This document shows positions 22,111 through 35,131 of a stretch of DNA of 64,000 nucleotides, one piece after another (within the stretch, counting starts at the first letter, position 1; the number at the start of each line of letters is the position of its first letter). The notes under the pieces are model-generated. The model searched no databases, was not told the origin of the DNA, and worked only from the letters and a program-made list of their open reading frames with translations. The stretch covers positions 1,195,696-1,259,695 of the forward strand of contig OX442431.1 in the NCBI GenBank assembly GCA_949361645.1, given 5' to 3'. This DNA is from Spongilla lacustris (lineage: Eukaryota; Porifera; Demospongiae; Spongillida; Spongillidae). The position numbers were made by a program, and so were the translations under genes.

Positions 22111-24315
22111 ATCAAATCGTGTGAACACAAAATGCAAGCAAAATCTGTGCATTCGGGGCAGTAGAGCGAAATGGAGAGAAAGATGGAGATTGAATATAGA
22201 GCTGGGCTTCCATACCTGCCAGAATGAGTTTCAGCACAGCTTCTCGTGTTTCTATTTTCCCGCTTGGCATCCCTGCTTGCTGTTAGCCAGTCAAGTCCCA
22301 AACCAAAGATGGTCGCAGAAATTTATGGCCGTCTGAACTTGCCATTGGTGAGATCAGTGGCAAGGGCCATCATGGGGTGGCCCATGGATATAGACTTATT
22401 AGAACTGTAAATAAGCTTTACGTTGTCTTGTGTAAAATGGAATAATTATAATATTTATATCAACTGAACATAAGAGAGATGAGGGTACTGGATAAATCTC
22501 AATTTCGTACCTGTAAAAAAGAAAATTACACTTCAGCCATTATTGTTTAGAGAATGATGCATAAGTGTTTTTCAATCATGTGCATGATAAAAAGTAAATT
22601 TCACAGACAAATAACGCTGCATGCTCATGGATGTGCCCAGAGATTTTCTGCAGAGAGGGGGAGGTAGGAAAAAGAAGGGGGATGAGATAGGGTAAAGGGA
22701 CACATGGCTCCTCAAAAACTTGGTCCTGGCACACTCTTACGTGTGACTGCATACTACCTCTATACTCCTGTGTGAGGAGAAAAAGAAAAGGAATGAGTGG
22801 GGGATAATAGTCAAATGAACATAAGTGACATGCTGATATTGAGTGTACTCAATTTCGTACCTGTAAAAAATCAGCCAAACAGTTAATTTCAAAGATAAAT
22901 ATAAGCTTGGCGGCATCCATTAATATAATCGTAAATAACGGAAAAACCTGAAACTTGGTTACACACCTTATGATGCCAACAGTACAATTACTACATTAAT
23001 GTACATTCGTATGTCATAAAAAATGAGGAAGAGACAATGAAAAGGGATCTACAAAGATTATCCAAAAATATATATTATATTCTATACCCGACAAATGATA
23101 GCATCTGTATCATGGAGTTAAAGGCAATGGACTTTTAATTAGCCATTACAGTTCTTTTCCTTGTTGGTGAAACATGGCAAACTGAACTTGCTTTATGCCC
23201 CTTGTCATAGACCAATTAAAGACTTATAACAATAACTCAACACTGAGAGTGGATATGCATGACTTCAATGACTTCATGAAGTATTTGTACTAATTAAGTT
23301 ATTAATTCATATCCTTGACTTTTAGCAATATGATTAGAAAACACTGAATTACACAAGAATAATGATTTTTAACACCTTGTACTAAGGTGTTTGTAATCTA
23401 CCTGCATTATTCTAGATAACAAATTAACATTACCTTCAATATGATGGAGGGTTGAATCCTGAAGTAGCTGTTGTCCTCGTGAAATACCTTCCTTGTCCTT
23501 CACATTGTCAATAAACTAAGGGGCAGATACAGGATTTTATGTTGGGGGGGGGGGGGGGGGGGGGGGGGGGTGACCCCCTCCTCTCCACTTTTCGTATTCG
23601 ACCAGGGCTCTTTTAATTAGTAAAATTCAAAATCACCCTACCCATGTATCCCCTTACCAAAATCACCCTACCCATGTACCCCCTTACCAAAATCTTAGAT
23701 TAGCCCCCTGCCAAGCGGGGATGTGGCCAGTAACTATAGTTTATTTACATTTTGTAAGTTAATAAACATCCCATTTATTATTTAGTATAGAGTGGATTAT
23801 ACAAGGGTTCTGTTATATTTCAATTGAAAAACTTGACGACCAATAATGGTCAAGACGGTGGCGCCAGTAACCTATCATTGTTCAAAGGCTCCCCGAACCA
23901 GAAATGTCTATGTAATGGAAAATACAAACAGCATGAAAAAGTGTACCTCATGCTGCAAACCTTAATAAAGGGGTGGCAACTCAATTTTTGGTGAAGACAC
24001 ACAGTTTTAACGCCAATTCAAGTGCACACACAACCGTTAAATCATTCATGCATGTTTATTCAGTGTAAAATGGATTGATCTACATGACATGTTTGGTACC
24101 TATACAACTGAAGTAATTATTGTCATGTTTCTTGGACATCAGGATTTCAAATGAATATCATTACACAGCTACAAACATAGAATATCCAGCTAACAGAAAT
24201 CACTAGTGCATAAAAGGCTATATCCGTGTTAAATACCCCTAAATAATCATGTGCTAAGAGGACAGGATACATATGGTCAGAACAATTATGTTTACATAGA
24301 CAGGAGGCGTATATC
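22111..24315. other. no gene; short repeats and poly-G element end
   Basis: AT-rich. The block CTCAATTTCGTACCTGTAAA occurs twice (about 22498 and 22849). About 23520-23700 contains a poly-G run (23547-23570) followed by TGACCCCCTCCTCTCCACTT and TTCGTATTCGACC, plus a 34-bp direct duplication (AAAATCACCCTACCCATGTA) typical of the short G-rich elements. No exon-like frames seen. Confidence 0.5.
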
Positions 24316-24515
24316 NNNNNNNNNNNNNNNNNNNNNNNNNNNNNNNNNNNNNNNNNNNNNNNNNNNNNNNNNNNNNNNNNNNNNNNNNNNNNNNNNNNNN
24401 NNNNNNNNNNNNNNNNNNNNNNNNNNNNNNNNNNNNNNNNNNNNNNNNNNNNNNNNNNNNNNNNNNNNNNNNNNNNNNNNNNNNNNNNNNNNNNNNNNNN
24501 NNNNNNNNNNNNNNN
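24316..24515. other. assembly gap (200 N)
   Basis: Exactly 200 undetermined bases, a conventional placeholder, so the true size is unknown. The gap truncates the left tandem array, so that array's length and its outer boundary are missing. Confidence 1.
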
Positions 24516-25590
24516 TGTGAGTGTTGCTTATGAGTACTACCTGTTGAGGACCCAGTATAGCTAAGCATCTTTTCATTGGTTAACCAAGGCTTCCTTCGTT
24601 GGTACTGCTTCTTGTTCCCTATTGATCTTTTACAATTCTGTACACGTTTGTTGTGTGAGTGGTTTTGCTAACCTTCTTTTAGTTCCTTAACCTAGGCTTC
24701 CTTCTTTCCTACGGTCCCTTCCTATCCCCCTCAATCCTTCTCTTTGTATGATGCGTGTGTGTTGCATTTGAGTACTAACTGTTGAGGACCCAGTATAGCT
24801 AACCATCTTTTCATTGCTTAACCAAGGCTTCCTTCTTTTCTACCCCTTCCTGTCCCCTCTATATCTTAAAACCTAAGATGCAATTATCTGTGTTTGGTGT
24901 AGATGTTGCATATGAGTACTACATGTAGTGTGCCGCCTATTGTTTTAAAGCCCTCTTTTCATTGCTTAGCCCAGGGTTTTTTTTCTTTCCTGCCCCTACC
25001 TCTCCCCTCATAATTCTCTGTGTTTCATGTGTGAGTGTTGCTTATGAGTACTACCTGTTAAGGACCAAGCATAGCTAACCATCTTTTCATTGGTTAACCA
25101 AGGCTTCCTTTTTTCCTAACCCTTCCTGTGCCCTCTTGATCATAAAATAATTCTCTGTGTGAGTGTTGCTTATGAGTATTACCTGTTGAGGGCCCAGTAT
25201 AGCTAACCATCTTTTCATTGCTTAACCAAGGCTTCCTTCTTTTCTACCCCTTCCTGTCCCCTCTATATCTTAAAACCTAAGATGCAATTATCTGTGTTTG
25301 GTATAGGTGTTGCTTATGAGTACTACATGTAGTGTGCCGTCTATTGTTTTAAAGCCCTCTTTTCATTGCTTAGCCCAGGGTTTTTTTCTTTCCTGCCCCT
25401 ACCTCTCCCCTCATAATTCTCTGTGTTTCATGTGTGAGTGTTGCTTATGAGTACTACCTGTTGAGGACCAAGCATAGCTAACCATCTTTTCATTGGTTAA
25501 CCAAGGCTTCCTTTATTCATACTGCTTCTTGTTCCCTCTTGATCTTTTACAATTCTCTACATGTTTGTTGTGTGAGTTGTATAGCTAACT
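24516..25590 (+). repeat. satellite-like tandem array, left arm
   Basis: About seven units of roughly 130-150 bp. Each contains GTGAGTGTTGCTTATGAGTA, CTACCTGTTGAGGACC, AGTATAGCTAACCATCTTTT, CATTGGTTAACCAAGGCTTC and a pyrimidine tract with CCTTCCTGTCCCCTCTTGAT. Two unit types alternate (one has ATGTAGTGTGCCG...CCCAGGGTTTTT). It is truncated by the gap. The array at 26925-30745 is the same repeat in reverse orientation. Confidence 0.92.
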
Positions 25591-26924
25591 TTCTTTTAGT
25601 TTGTGTGCTCTGATTTGTTGTTAAGTCAGGGTGTGCTTTAATGAATTTGCATTATGTTGCAATTGAGATATGAACGTACATGTAGTATTTAAAAGTCATT
25701 AAAATTCTGTTATGTCTGTTATGTAATTTAGTGAGCTACTATTATGGATTTTGCAGAATCAAGGGTCCTCTTGCTTGGCATAGTAGTGCTTGGCCTGTTA
25801 GAGGCTTTTTACAAACATGAAGGTGCCTAATTGGATTCATAAAAGACTAGGTTTTATATGAATTTGATTTGCATTGTTCCTTCTAGTGAGAGATGTTACT
25901 GATATGAGTGTACACCATCTGTCTTGTTTATCAGTCCTGTTTTGCCCAGCATAGGTGAAGGTTGGGTATCCATTCATACATTTGAACTCACTGAATTTAG
26001 TGTCTTGGTTATGTGTAACTTACAGCTAGTCTCTGCATATGAAAATTCCAATACATATACACAATGTACGGGGATGATTGATGTTTTTAAGAGTTGTGTG
26101 CTTGCATGATGATGTCCCAGGTCATAGTGCTTGTATGGATGGAGACTCTCTGCTTAAATAGTGTCAGGTGTGCTTTAATTTTCAACTCATAGCATAATGA
26201 AACGGATATACATGTAATTGTTCATTCTGTTGAAGGTACTTACAAAAACTGCATTGATGTGAGGGTGTACTTTCATAGAAGATGTAAATTGTGAGCTTCT
26301 AAACATGTACATTTAGTTCGTACATTTTGAAAGCAGGCACAATCAAAAGGAGTGTAATGAAGTAGTGAGCCCATCTACATGTACCCATACTTTAGCACAC
26401 TCATTATGACCTGAAAACTGATTCAAGGCCAAGTCTCGCAACATGATGCATTAGAAATCTACATTAGCTGGAGGCTTGCAATATTAGTTCATGCTTTAAA
26501 ATGAAAGTACACAACAGGTGTCTGTATAAAGACGAAAGCCTACCCATACACAAGCAACAACAAAATTTTAACTAGATGCATGAATGATACTGATATCATA
26601 ATGAAAATAACACCTCTTTTAAAAACAATCTACAGTTGTAATTATCTAACCTTACTTTTAAAGACACTAAGTGACACAGCTCTTTGCTCACAATGTTTTG
26701 AATGCTACATTACAACAATACACGTATGTACAAATCTTTGCGGATTACATTACTAGATGCTGTCTTTAAAATTGCTATTATATCCAAACCTACAGGTGTA
26801 TTTTATGCAGAGATTTTACTTTTATCAGTAATAACAAGCTCTTTAAAATAAAACACACCATCACTTACCACAGGTTTACACACCTCAAAAGCATGCACAA
26901 TAATTTTACTTCTTTTTGGATACT
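25591..26924. other. spacer between inverted arrays
   Basis: 1.33 kb of AT-rich unique-looking DNA that separates the two oppositely oriented arrays. It shares short motifs (GCTTGCAACATTAG, TTAGCACAC, CAGGTGTATTTT with AACCTTACTTT) with the 30.75-32.3 kb flank, so part of it is probably an older degenerate repeat. The single plus frame at 25924-26109 is not supported as a gene. Confidence 0.6.
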
Positions 26925-29900
26925 GATGAAAAGAGGGTTAGCTATACCGGGCCCTCAAGACTTAGTACTCATATGCAACACTCACACAGATAATTATTTT
27001 AAGATCAAGATCAGACAGGAAGAGGAACGAAAGAAGGAAGCCTTGGTTAAGCAATAAAAAGATGGTTAGTTATACTGGGCCCTCAACAGGTAGTACTCAT
27101 AAGCAACACTCACACACCATACAAAGAGAAGGATCGAGGGGGATAGGAAGGGACTGTAGGAAAGTAGGAAGCCTAGTTTAAGGAACTAAAAGAAGGTTAG
27201 CTATACCACTCACACAACAAACATGTAGAGAATTGTAAAAGATCAAGAGTGAACAAGAAGCAGTACGAAAGAAGGAAGCTTTGGTTAACCTATGAAAAGA
27301 TGGTTAGCTATACTGGGTCCTCAACAGGTACATGTAGTACTCATAAGCAACACTCGCACACGAAACACAGAGAATTTTTTTAAATTACAAAGGGTCGGGA
27401 AGGGGTAGGAAAAAAAAACCCTGGATTAAGCAATGAAAAGAGGGTTTTTAAACTATATTCGGCCCTCTACATGTAGTACTCATAAGCAACACCGATACAG
27501 AATTGCATGGTAGGATTTTAAGATCTAGAGATCTAGAGGGGAGAGGTAGGGGTGGGAAAGTAGGAAGCCTTGGTTAACCAATGAAAAGATGGTTAGTTAT
27601 ACTGGGTCCTCAACAGGTAGTACTCATAAGCAACACTCACACACCATGCAAACACAGAGAATTATTTTAAGATCAAGATGGGACAGGAAGGGTTAGGAAA
27701 GAAGGAAGCCTTGGTTGACCAATGAAAAGATGGTTAGTTATACTGGGTCCTCAACAGGTAGTACTCATAAGCAACACTCACACACCAGAGAATTATTTTA
27801 AGATCAAGAGGGGACAGGAAGCTAGGTGTAGGAAAGTCTTTGTTAAGCAATGAAAAGATGGATAGCTATACTGGGTCCTCAACAGGTAGTAGCAACACTC
27901 ACACACCAGGCAAACACAAAGAATTAAGAGGGAACAGGAAGGGGTAGGAAAGTAGGAAGCCTTGGTTAAGCAATGAAATGATGGTTAGCTATATTGAGCC
28001 ATCAACAGGTAGTACTCATAAGCAACACTCACACACCAGAGAATTATTTTAAGATCAAGAGGGGACAGGAAGCTAGGTGTAGGAAAGTCTTTGTTAAGCA
28101 ATGAAAAGATGGATAGCTATACTGGGTCCTCAACAGGTAGTAGCAACACTCACACACCAGGCAAACACAAAGAATTAAGAGGGAACAGGAAGGGGTAGGA
28201 AAGTAGGAAGCCTTGGTTAAGCAATGAAATGATGGTTAGCTATATTGAGCCATCAACAGGTAGTACTCATAAACAACACTCACGCATCACACAAAGAGAA
28301 GGATCGAGGGAGAGGGGAAGAGACCGTAGGAAAGTAGGAAGCCTAGGTTAAGGAACTAAAAGAAGGTTAGCTATAACACTCAAACAACAATCATCTAGAG
28401 AATTGTAAAAGATCAAGAGGGAACAAGAAGCAGTACGAAAGAAGGAAGCCTTGGTTAACCAATGAAAAGATGGATAGCTATACTGGGTCCTCAACAGGTA
28501 GTAATCATAAGTAACACTCACACACCAGGCAAACACAGAGAATTATTTTAAGATAAAGAGGGGACAGGAAAGAAGGAAGCCTTGGTTAACCAATGAAAAG
28601 ATGGATAGCTGTAGTGGGTCCTCAACAGGTAGTACTCATAAGCAACACTCACACACCATGCAAACACAGAGAACTATTTTAAGATCAAGAGGGGACAGGA
28701 AGCTAGGTGTAGGAAAGAAGGAAGTCTTTGTTAAGCAATGAAAAGATGGATAGCTATACTGGGTCCTCAACAGGTAGTACTCATAAGCAACACTCACACA
28801 CCATGAAAATACAGAGAATTATTTTAAGATCAATAGGGGACAGGAAGGGGTAGGAAAGAAGGAAGCCTTGGTTAAGCAATGAAAAGATGGTTAGCTATAC
28901 TGGGTCCTCAACAGGTAGTACTCATAAGCAACACTCACACACCATGCAAACACAGAGAATTATTTTAAGATCAAGAGGGGACAGGAAGCTAGGTGTAGGA
29001 AAGAAGGAAATCTTTGTTAAGCAATAAAAAGAGGGTTAGCTATACTGGGTCCTCAACAGGTAGTTCTCATAAGCAACAGTAACACAGAGAATTATTTTAA
29101 GATCAAGAGGGGATAGGAAGGGGTATTAAAGATTGTAGCCTGGGTTAAGCAATGAAAAGATGGTTAGCTATACTGGGTTTTCAACAGGTAGTACTCATAC
29201 GCAACACTCACACAGAGAATTATTTTAAGATCAAGAGGGGACAGGAAGGGGTATTAAAGATTGTAGCCTGGGTTAAGCAATGAAAAGATGGATAGCTATA
29301 CTGGGTCCTGAACAGGTAGTACTCATAAGCAACACTCGCACACGAAACACAGAGAATTTTTTTATAACATTATGAAGGGAGAGGAAGGGGCAGGAAAAAA
29401 ATAAACCCTGAGTTAAGCAATGAAAAGAGGGTTTTAAAACTACATGTATAGTCGGCCCTTTACATGTAGTACTCATAAGCAATACCCATACCAAACACAG
29501 AGAATTGCATGGTAGGATTTTAAGATCTAGAGGGGACAGGAAGGGGTAGGAAAGAAGGAAGCCTTGGTTAAGCAATGAAAAGATGGTTAGCTATACTGGG
29601 TCCTCAACAGGTAGTACTCATAAGCAACACTCACGCATCATACAAAGAGAAGGATCGAGGGGGATAGGAAGGGACTGTAGGAAAGAAGGAAGCCTAGGTT
29701 AAGGAACTAAAAGGTTAGCTATACTACTCACACAACAAACATGTAGAGAATTGTAAAAGATCAAGAGGGAACAAGAAGCAGTACGAAAGAAGGAAGCCTT
29801 GGTTAAGCAATAAAAAGAGGGTTAGCTATCTGGGTCCTCAACAGGTAGTTCTCATAAGCAACAGTAACACAGAGAATTATTTTAAGATCAAGAGGGGATA

Positions 29901-30745
29901 GGAAGGGGTATTAAAGATTGTAGCCTGGGTTAAGCAATGAAAAGATGGTTAGCTATACTGGGTCCTGAACAGGTAGTAATCATACGCAACACTCACACAG
30001 AGAATTATTTTAAGATCAAGAGGGGACAGGAAGGGGTATTAAAGATTGTAGCCTGGGTTAAGCAATGAAAAGATGGATAGCTATACTGGGTCCTGAACAG
30101 GTAGTACTCATAAGCAACACTCGCACACGAAACACAGAGAATTTTTTTATAACATTATGAAGGGAGAGGAAGGGGCAGGAAAAAAATAAACCCTGAGTTA
30201 AGCAATGAAAAGAGGGTTTTAAAACTACATGTATAGTCGGCTCTTTACATGTAGTACTCATAAGCAATACCCATACCAAACACAGAGAATTGCATGGTAG
30301 GATTTTAAGATCTAGAGGGGACAGGAAGGGGTAGGAAAGAAGGAAGCCTTGGTTAAGCAATGAAAAGATGGTTAGCTATACTGGGTCCTCAACAGGTAGT
30401 ACTCATAAGCAACACTCACGCATCATACAAAGAGAAGGATCGAGGGGGATAGGAAGGGACTGTAGGAAAGAAGGAAGCCTAGGTTAAGGAACTAAAAGGT
30501 TAGCTATACTACTCACACAACAAACATGTAGAGAATTGTAAAAGATCAAGAGGGAACAAGAAGCAGTACGAAAGAAGGAAGCCTTGGTTCACCAATGAAA
30601 AGATGGTTAGCTATACTGGGTCCTCAACAGGTAGTACTCATAAGCAACACTCACGCATCAAATACAGAAAATTATTTTAAGACCAAGAGGAGACAGGATG
30701 GGGTAGGAAGGCACACTTTTATTCGAACTTTTAAAAGCTAGGCTT
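26925..30745 (-). repeat. satellite-like tandem array, right arm (inverted relative to left)
   Basis: About 27 units of 120-150 bp, each with AAGCCTTGGTTAAGCAATGA, AAAGATGGTTAGCTATACTG, GGTCCTCAACAGGTAGTACT, CATAAGCAACACTCACACAC and AGATCAAGAGGGGACAGGAA. These are reverse complements of the left array. At least three unit types exist. Higher-order periods are visible: a 251-bp duplication (27821 against 28072) and a 785-bp duplication (29273-29575 against 30058-30360, nearly identical). The 100-codon minus-strand frames in it are by-products. Confidence 0.93.
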
Positions 30746-32285
30746 GCAACTGTACATGTACATGTACATGTAGTACTCATAAGCATATTATAATCTGTGA
30801 ACTACATGTAGCTAACAAAACATGATGCTTTCTTAAGACGTACAGCTGAATTCCCAAACATTTAACCCTTTTTATGCTACCACTAATTCGACACACAATT
30901 GCTCACAACATGGCGAAATAACACCACTCTTAAATCCAAGCATCACAAAACCACTTGCAACATTAGTCGATACTAAAGTAATTCTTCAAATCATAACAGG
31001 TATCTCCTAGACATGGAAGCCTAGTATCCATGCTTAAGCAACAGCACAGATTGTGATCTACATTTGTAGTAACTAGCTATAGGACTCATGACTTTATTAA
31101 GCACAACCTATCTTAAAAAACAGCACTCATCTTAGGTGCTTTAAAAAAAGGATTTTTTGATTCATCTCTAATCGATCATCTAATTAGAAATTTAAGCACA
31201 CTCTGCATGAAGGAACTCTTAAAGCAGAGGGTCTATATCCATAAGCAGCAGTTAGCACACATTATGGTAAGGAAATAGCTATATAAAATTACAACTTATT
31301 GCAAGCAAATTCCATTACTGAAGCCATGAAATCACATAAATCAACCCTACCCTTACTTAAGCACACCATGATATGGGAACTAGCTAACAGGCTTGCAAAG
31401 TAACACATTGACAATGCAACCATGAGTGGCTTGTCTAAGTCGTTAAATTTTTTTTTATCTGAGATGTCTTCTCTTAAAACTTATCTAAAACCTTGTTGGA
31501 GGCTTGAAACATGTTGATCAATAGTCTACCAACCAGCACATAAGCAACAGCAAGAATTTTAAACAATGATGCAAAGCACACCTTTCTTTAAACGAAAACC
31601 GCAACATTCCCCAACATCCAAAACCTGCAGGTGTATTTTTAAACAGAGATTACCTTAACCTTACTTTCAAAGAAACAATAGACACAGCTAAAAGCTCACA
31701 GGTTTCCAAGAACATTCTTTAACATACACTATGATCCTCTTAAATAACATTCTTCCCTATCATAGTCCGTATTGCACTTGCAACTTAATGTCAAAGGATG
31801 CTTTTGCAAATTCCAAGTACCATAATCATTTTCTATACACAAAAGCTTGCAACATTATTAAACTACACCCTCATAAATTGTCTTTTTAAAGGTACATAAC
31901 AAGAGTCTATACTAAAGCAAAGCATCCACCAATATTTATGCACACACAGACATGATTTGAAAACCAGCTAATAGGCTCATTTGTGTGCAACAACAACAAC
32001 AACAAAAAAAAACAAGTCATCCTAATCATCCAAAAATTTCATTACTGAATGCCATGAAATGAAATCACATAAATCAACCATACCCAGCTAACAGGCTTGC
32101 AAAGTAATACAATGAAAATGAAACCATCGTGCAGTGGCTTGTCTAAGTCGTTAAAAAAAATTGATGTGGGATGCCTTCTCTTTAAAGAAAAAAAACAATA
32201 GCTTATCTAAAACCTAGCTGCAGTCTTGAAACATTAGTCAGATACCTAAGAATTTGATCGATAGTCTACCAACCAGCACATTTTT
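30746..32285. repeat. degenerate long-period repeat flanking the array
   Basis: A block of about 230 bp at 31320-31545 recurs at about 32050-32280. Shared words include AATCACATAAATCAACC, CTAACAGGCTTGCAAAGTAA, GTGGCTTGTCTAAGTCGTTA, TTATCTAAAACCT and ATAGTCTACCAACCAGCACA. The period is about 735 bp. Related motifs occur in the 25.6-26.9 kb spacer. No genes seen. Confidence 0.7.
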
Positions 32286-33441
32286 GCGTGTACTGTGTAA
32301 TAACAGTTTAACGTGTGCGTCTCCGTTTCCTAACTCACAGAATGGCATTACGTCAAATTCATATCAACCCGTAGTACCTGCCGCTCGGTTTAGTGCCTGT
32401 CTGTACGATAGTGCTAATTGGTGCGCACTACATCGGATGTAAACATGTTAATTGGCACTGACTCGTAACACCCACGAAGGAGGTGGGGCATTGCATTAAA
32501 ATAAAAAAGAAGATCCGCCTCCGAATTGTATCACGTGATTGAGATTGGTTATTTTATCACAGAATTAAGTCTTAGGACGAGGTCGTGTGCGCATGCGTAC
32601 GCGAAGAGAAATAGGTAGAGGGTTGCAGTTTTAGTTGTGAATGTGAAAAAAATCCAATATTTTGAACGAAGCTTCACAATCGATACGTGAACACATACGA
32701 ACTTTCAAAATCAGTCAATCTATTGTGCTTATTAAAATTAATTAGCATGATTAATAATGTATCAATTAAAAGGATGGAAAAAAATTTGAGGAAACCGACC
32801 AACTCAGTTTCAAAATATGAGATTTTTTGCTTAATCCTATCAAAAGTTATTCCCGTTCAAAAGCGTTGCGTTCTTTCGTAGACACCCTGTATATACATGT
32901 ATAGAAGTGCTCTCTACTCCTATTTTGTCATGCAAATAATTGTTGTAAAATAAGCAAAATCAGATACCAATAGCCTTTATAGGGTCAGAAAGTTAAATTG
33001 GGAACTTTTAGTGATGATGTACATATACCTCACAGTACTACATCGTTTAAAACCATAACCGTGCCAATTTTTGTTTACCGCTCCTATTTATTACTATGGA
33101 CTAACGCGTCTCTTTTTTTTGGCTACAAACCATCCATTTTTGTTCATAATATGAACGATATCTACACATATGATATACCGTTGTACTGCATTTCTCACGC
33201 TCTTTCCAGCTATACTATTTTTGTAACTTAAAAACCTATTTCAAAAATTCTTGTAATACTCTTTGCGGTTTCAAGTGCCATGTGTAAAATTAGTACACTG
33301 TACCAAAGCCTTTACCTGCAACCCACATGCCTGTAGTAATTATACATCATACCCACAGACCTACACTCGCAGCTGGGCAGCGGTGATGTAATCCTTCCAC
33401 AACGGAGTAAGAGATACTAAACTAGATGCGATAAATCATAC
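32286..33441. other. no gene; hairpin-element remnant before the membrane-protein gene
   Basis: AT-rich, no convincing exon. 33336-33390 (ATTATACATCATACCCACAG, then ACCTACACTCGCAGCTG) is a decayed copy of the hairpin element at 40672-40736, which stands at the same distance from the paralogous gene. It was therefore probably carried along in the duplication. Confidence 0.5.
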
Positions 33442-35131
33442 ATGCCTCATCAACAGGCAATGAATACTTACAGCATAATGGTCATTTCAATAACCATATG
33501 CTTCGTTGATTGTTTCATGGCAGATAGCCGAAACTGTGTCGATTGTCCAAATTATGGAGGATTGTTGACATGTGATCCACAAACGTGTGATTGGCTACTT
33601 TTTAACGGTTACTGGGCGGGCAATGTCACTGATGGTGGTGACGTGTTAATCGGTTTGTGTCCTTTGGGATTCTGCATATATAACGAGTCCAGTGAGTTTA
33701 TTTTGATTCCACATAGCGAGATCCAGATGCTCAACGATTTCTTGTGCAATGGGACTCACAGAATGGGAGTGCTCTGTGGTCAATGCCAGCCGGGATATGC
33801 ACCTGCTATAAATTCCGGTGGGTATGGAAGCGAATGTGTCCCTTGCGACGCGGAAAGCTCAAAGGTCAACTGGATCTACTACCTCCTGGCAGTCTACGTA
33901 CCTCTCCTCGTGGTCTTCCTCGTCATCATTGCATTCAACATTCGCCTCACCACTGGTCCTCTAAATTCATTCATACTGTTCGCCCAGGTCATCTCGACTA
34001 CCATCGACATTAACCAACAAGGAGCGGCTCCTCTTAACTTAGTGTATGGCACGGGCACGAGAGCCTTCGAGAAATCTTACGAAGTGCCGTTCAACCTTTT
34101 TAACCTCAACTTGTTTGGAAACCTCCTACCGCCATTTTGTTTGGTAGATAACTTTAACACCCTTGATGCCATATCCCTGCGCTACGTCGAAGCCTTCTTT
34201 CCCGTATTGATTATCTTCGTGACAGTCCTACTCTTACGATGTCAGAAATGCTTGAAGGTGAGCCCTGCGCTACCTACGTGCCTTCAAAGGTATCGGTTCG
34301 GCACTTCACTGGAGCACGCATTTGCTGCATTCGTCCTTCTCTATTACAACAGGCTATGTGAGACTACGATTTACTTACTTACACCTAATGCATTATTCAA
34401 TCCCGCTCTTCAAACAGTAGAAAAGAGGGCTTTATTTCAAGGCGATTATTCATTTACAGATTTTGATTACGCCGTTCGCTACAAGCTCCCTGCATATCTG
34501 ATCACTGCTTTTCTTCTGGTCCTACCCATTGCCCTTCTTCATTATCCAACGAGGTGGGTGGAGCGGCTTGTATCGAAAGTGAGTTGCTTGAGGAACGTGT
34601 ACCCAACCGCAAGTATCGCTATATTGCTCGATACATTTCAGGGCTGTTTCAAAGACAATCGGCGCTACTTTGCCGGTCTTTACTTGGCGCTGCGGCTACT
34701 GCTGCTGTTTGCATACTTGATGCCTCTTCTCGTGTTGACTCTACTTTTGCAAGAAATCATATTCATAATCTACATTTTTCTTATAGCTGTTTTGAAACCA
34801 TACAAAATTAATCATCTCAATCTTCTCGACATCGCCATTTTTTACTAATATGGCTCTCATTAATATACTTTCGTGGTATACGGTCAACCAGTTACAATCG
34901 GACTCAATATCGCTTATGACGTGCATAATAATAGAATCCATCTTGGTATATTTACCGATGGTCTACCTCATTGCCTATCTGCTGTGGTGCATCACCGGAC
35001 GCTACCACAACGACGCTAAAATGAAGGTGACGGAATGGTATCGTGCAGCGAGGAGATGCCTATGCCGGGAAAGTCAAAGCCAACAAATGCAGAGTTTTGA
35101 CTCATTGATGGCATGTGTCACAGTAAGATAA
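33442..35131 (+). CDS. multi-pass membrane protein, Cys-rich ectodomain, copy 1 (one frameshift)
   Basis: An intronless reading frame of 468 codons (33442-34848) continues in another frame to 35131. The N-terminus has a hydrophobic leader (MVISITICFVDCFMA), then a Cys-rich ectodomain (NCVDCPNYGGLLTCDPQTCD, MGVLCGQCQPGYAP, GGYGSECVPCDAES), then seven to nine hydrophobic segments starting WIYYLLAVYVPLLVVFLVII and a basic Cys-containing tail (AARRCLCRE). The frame breaks at a run of six T (34838-34843); the paralogue at 40764 has five T there and reads through, so this is a single-base indel, either real or a sequencing error. I do not recognise the family by name; a receptor or channel-like surface protein is a guess from topology. 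Initiation may be at the second Met (codon 7), because CAACAG|G before it could be an acceptor. Confidence 0.72.

Noticed and set aside
22121..22336. Plus ORF and overlapping minus ORF 21960-22301
   Set aside because: They lie across the right terminus of the TIR element and have no recognisable domain.
24251..24576. Open frames crossing the gap
   Set aside because: They consist almost entirely of undetermined bases.
29273..30360. Two near-identical 100-residue minus-strand ORFs (LLSYPFLSPLDLKILPC...) as a duplicated gene
   Set aside because: They fall exactly on the 785-bp higher-order duplication of the satellite and share unit motifs; the frame is accidental.
24516..30745. CRISPR-like regularly spaced repeats
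   Set aside because: Units are contiguous 120-150 bp satellites without distinct spacers, in a eukaryotic contig.
30746..32285. Telomere-like or rDNA spacer identity for the flank
   Set aside because: TTAACC/TTAAGC words occur but not as a short tandem telomere repeat, and no rRNA sequence is nearby.
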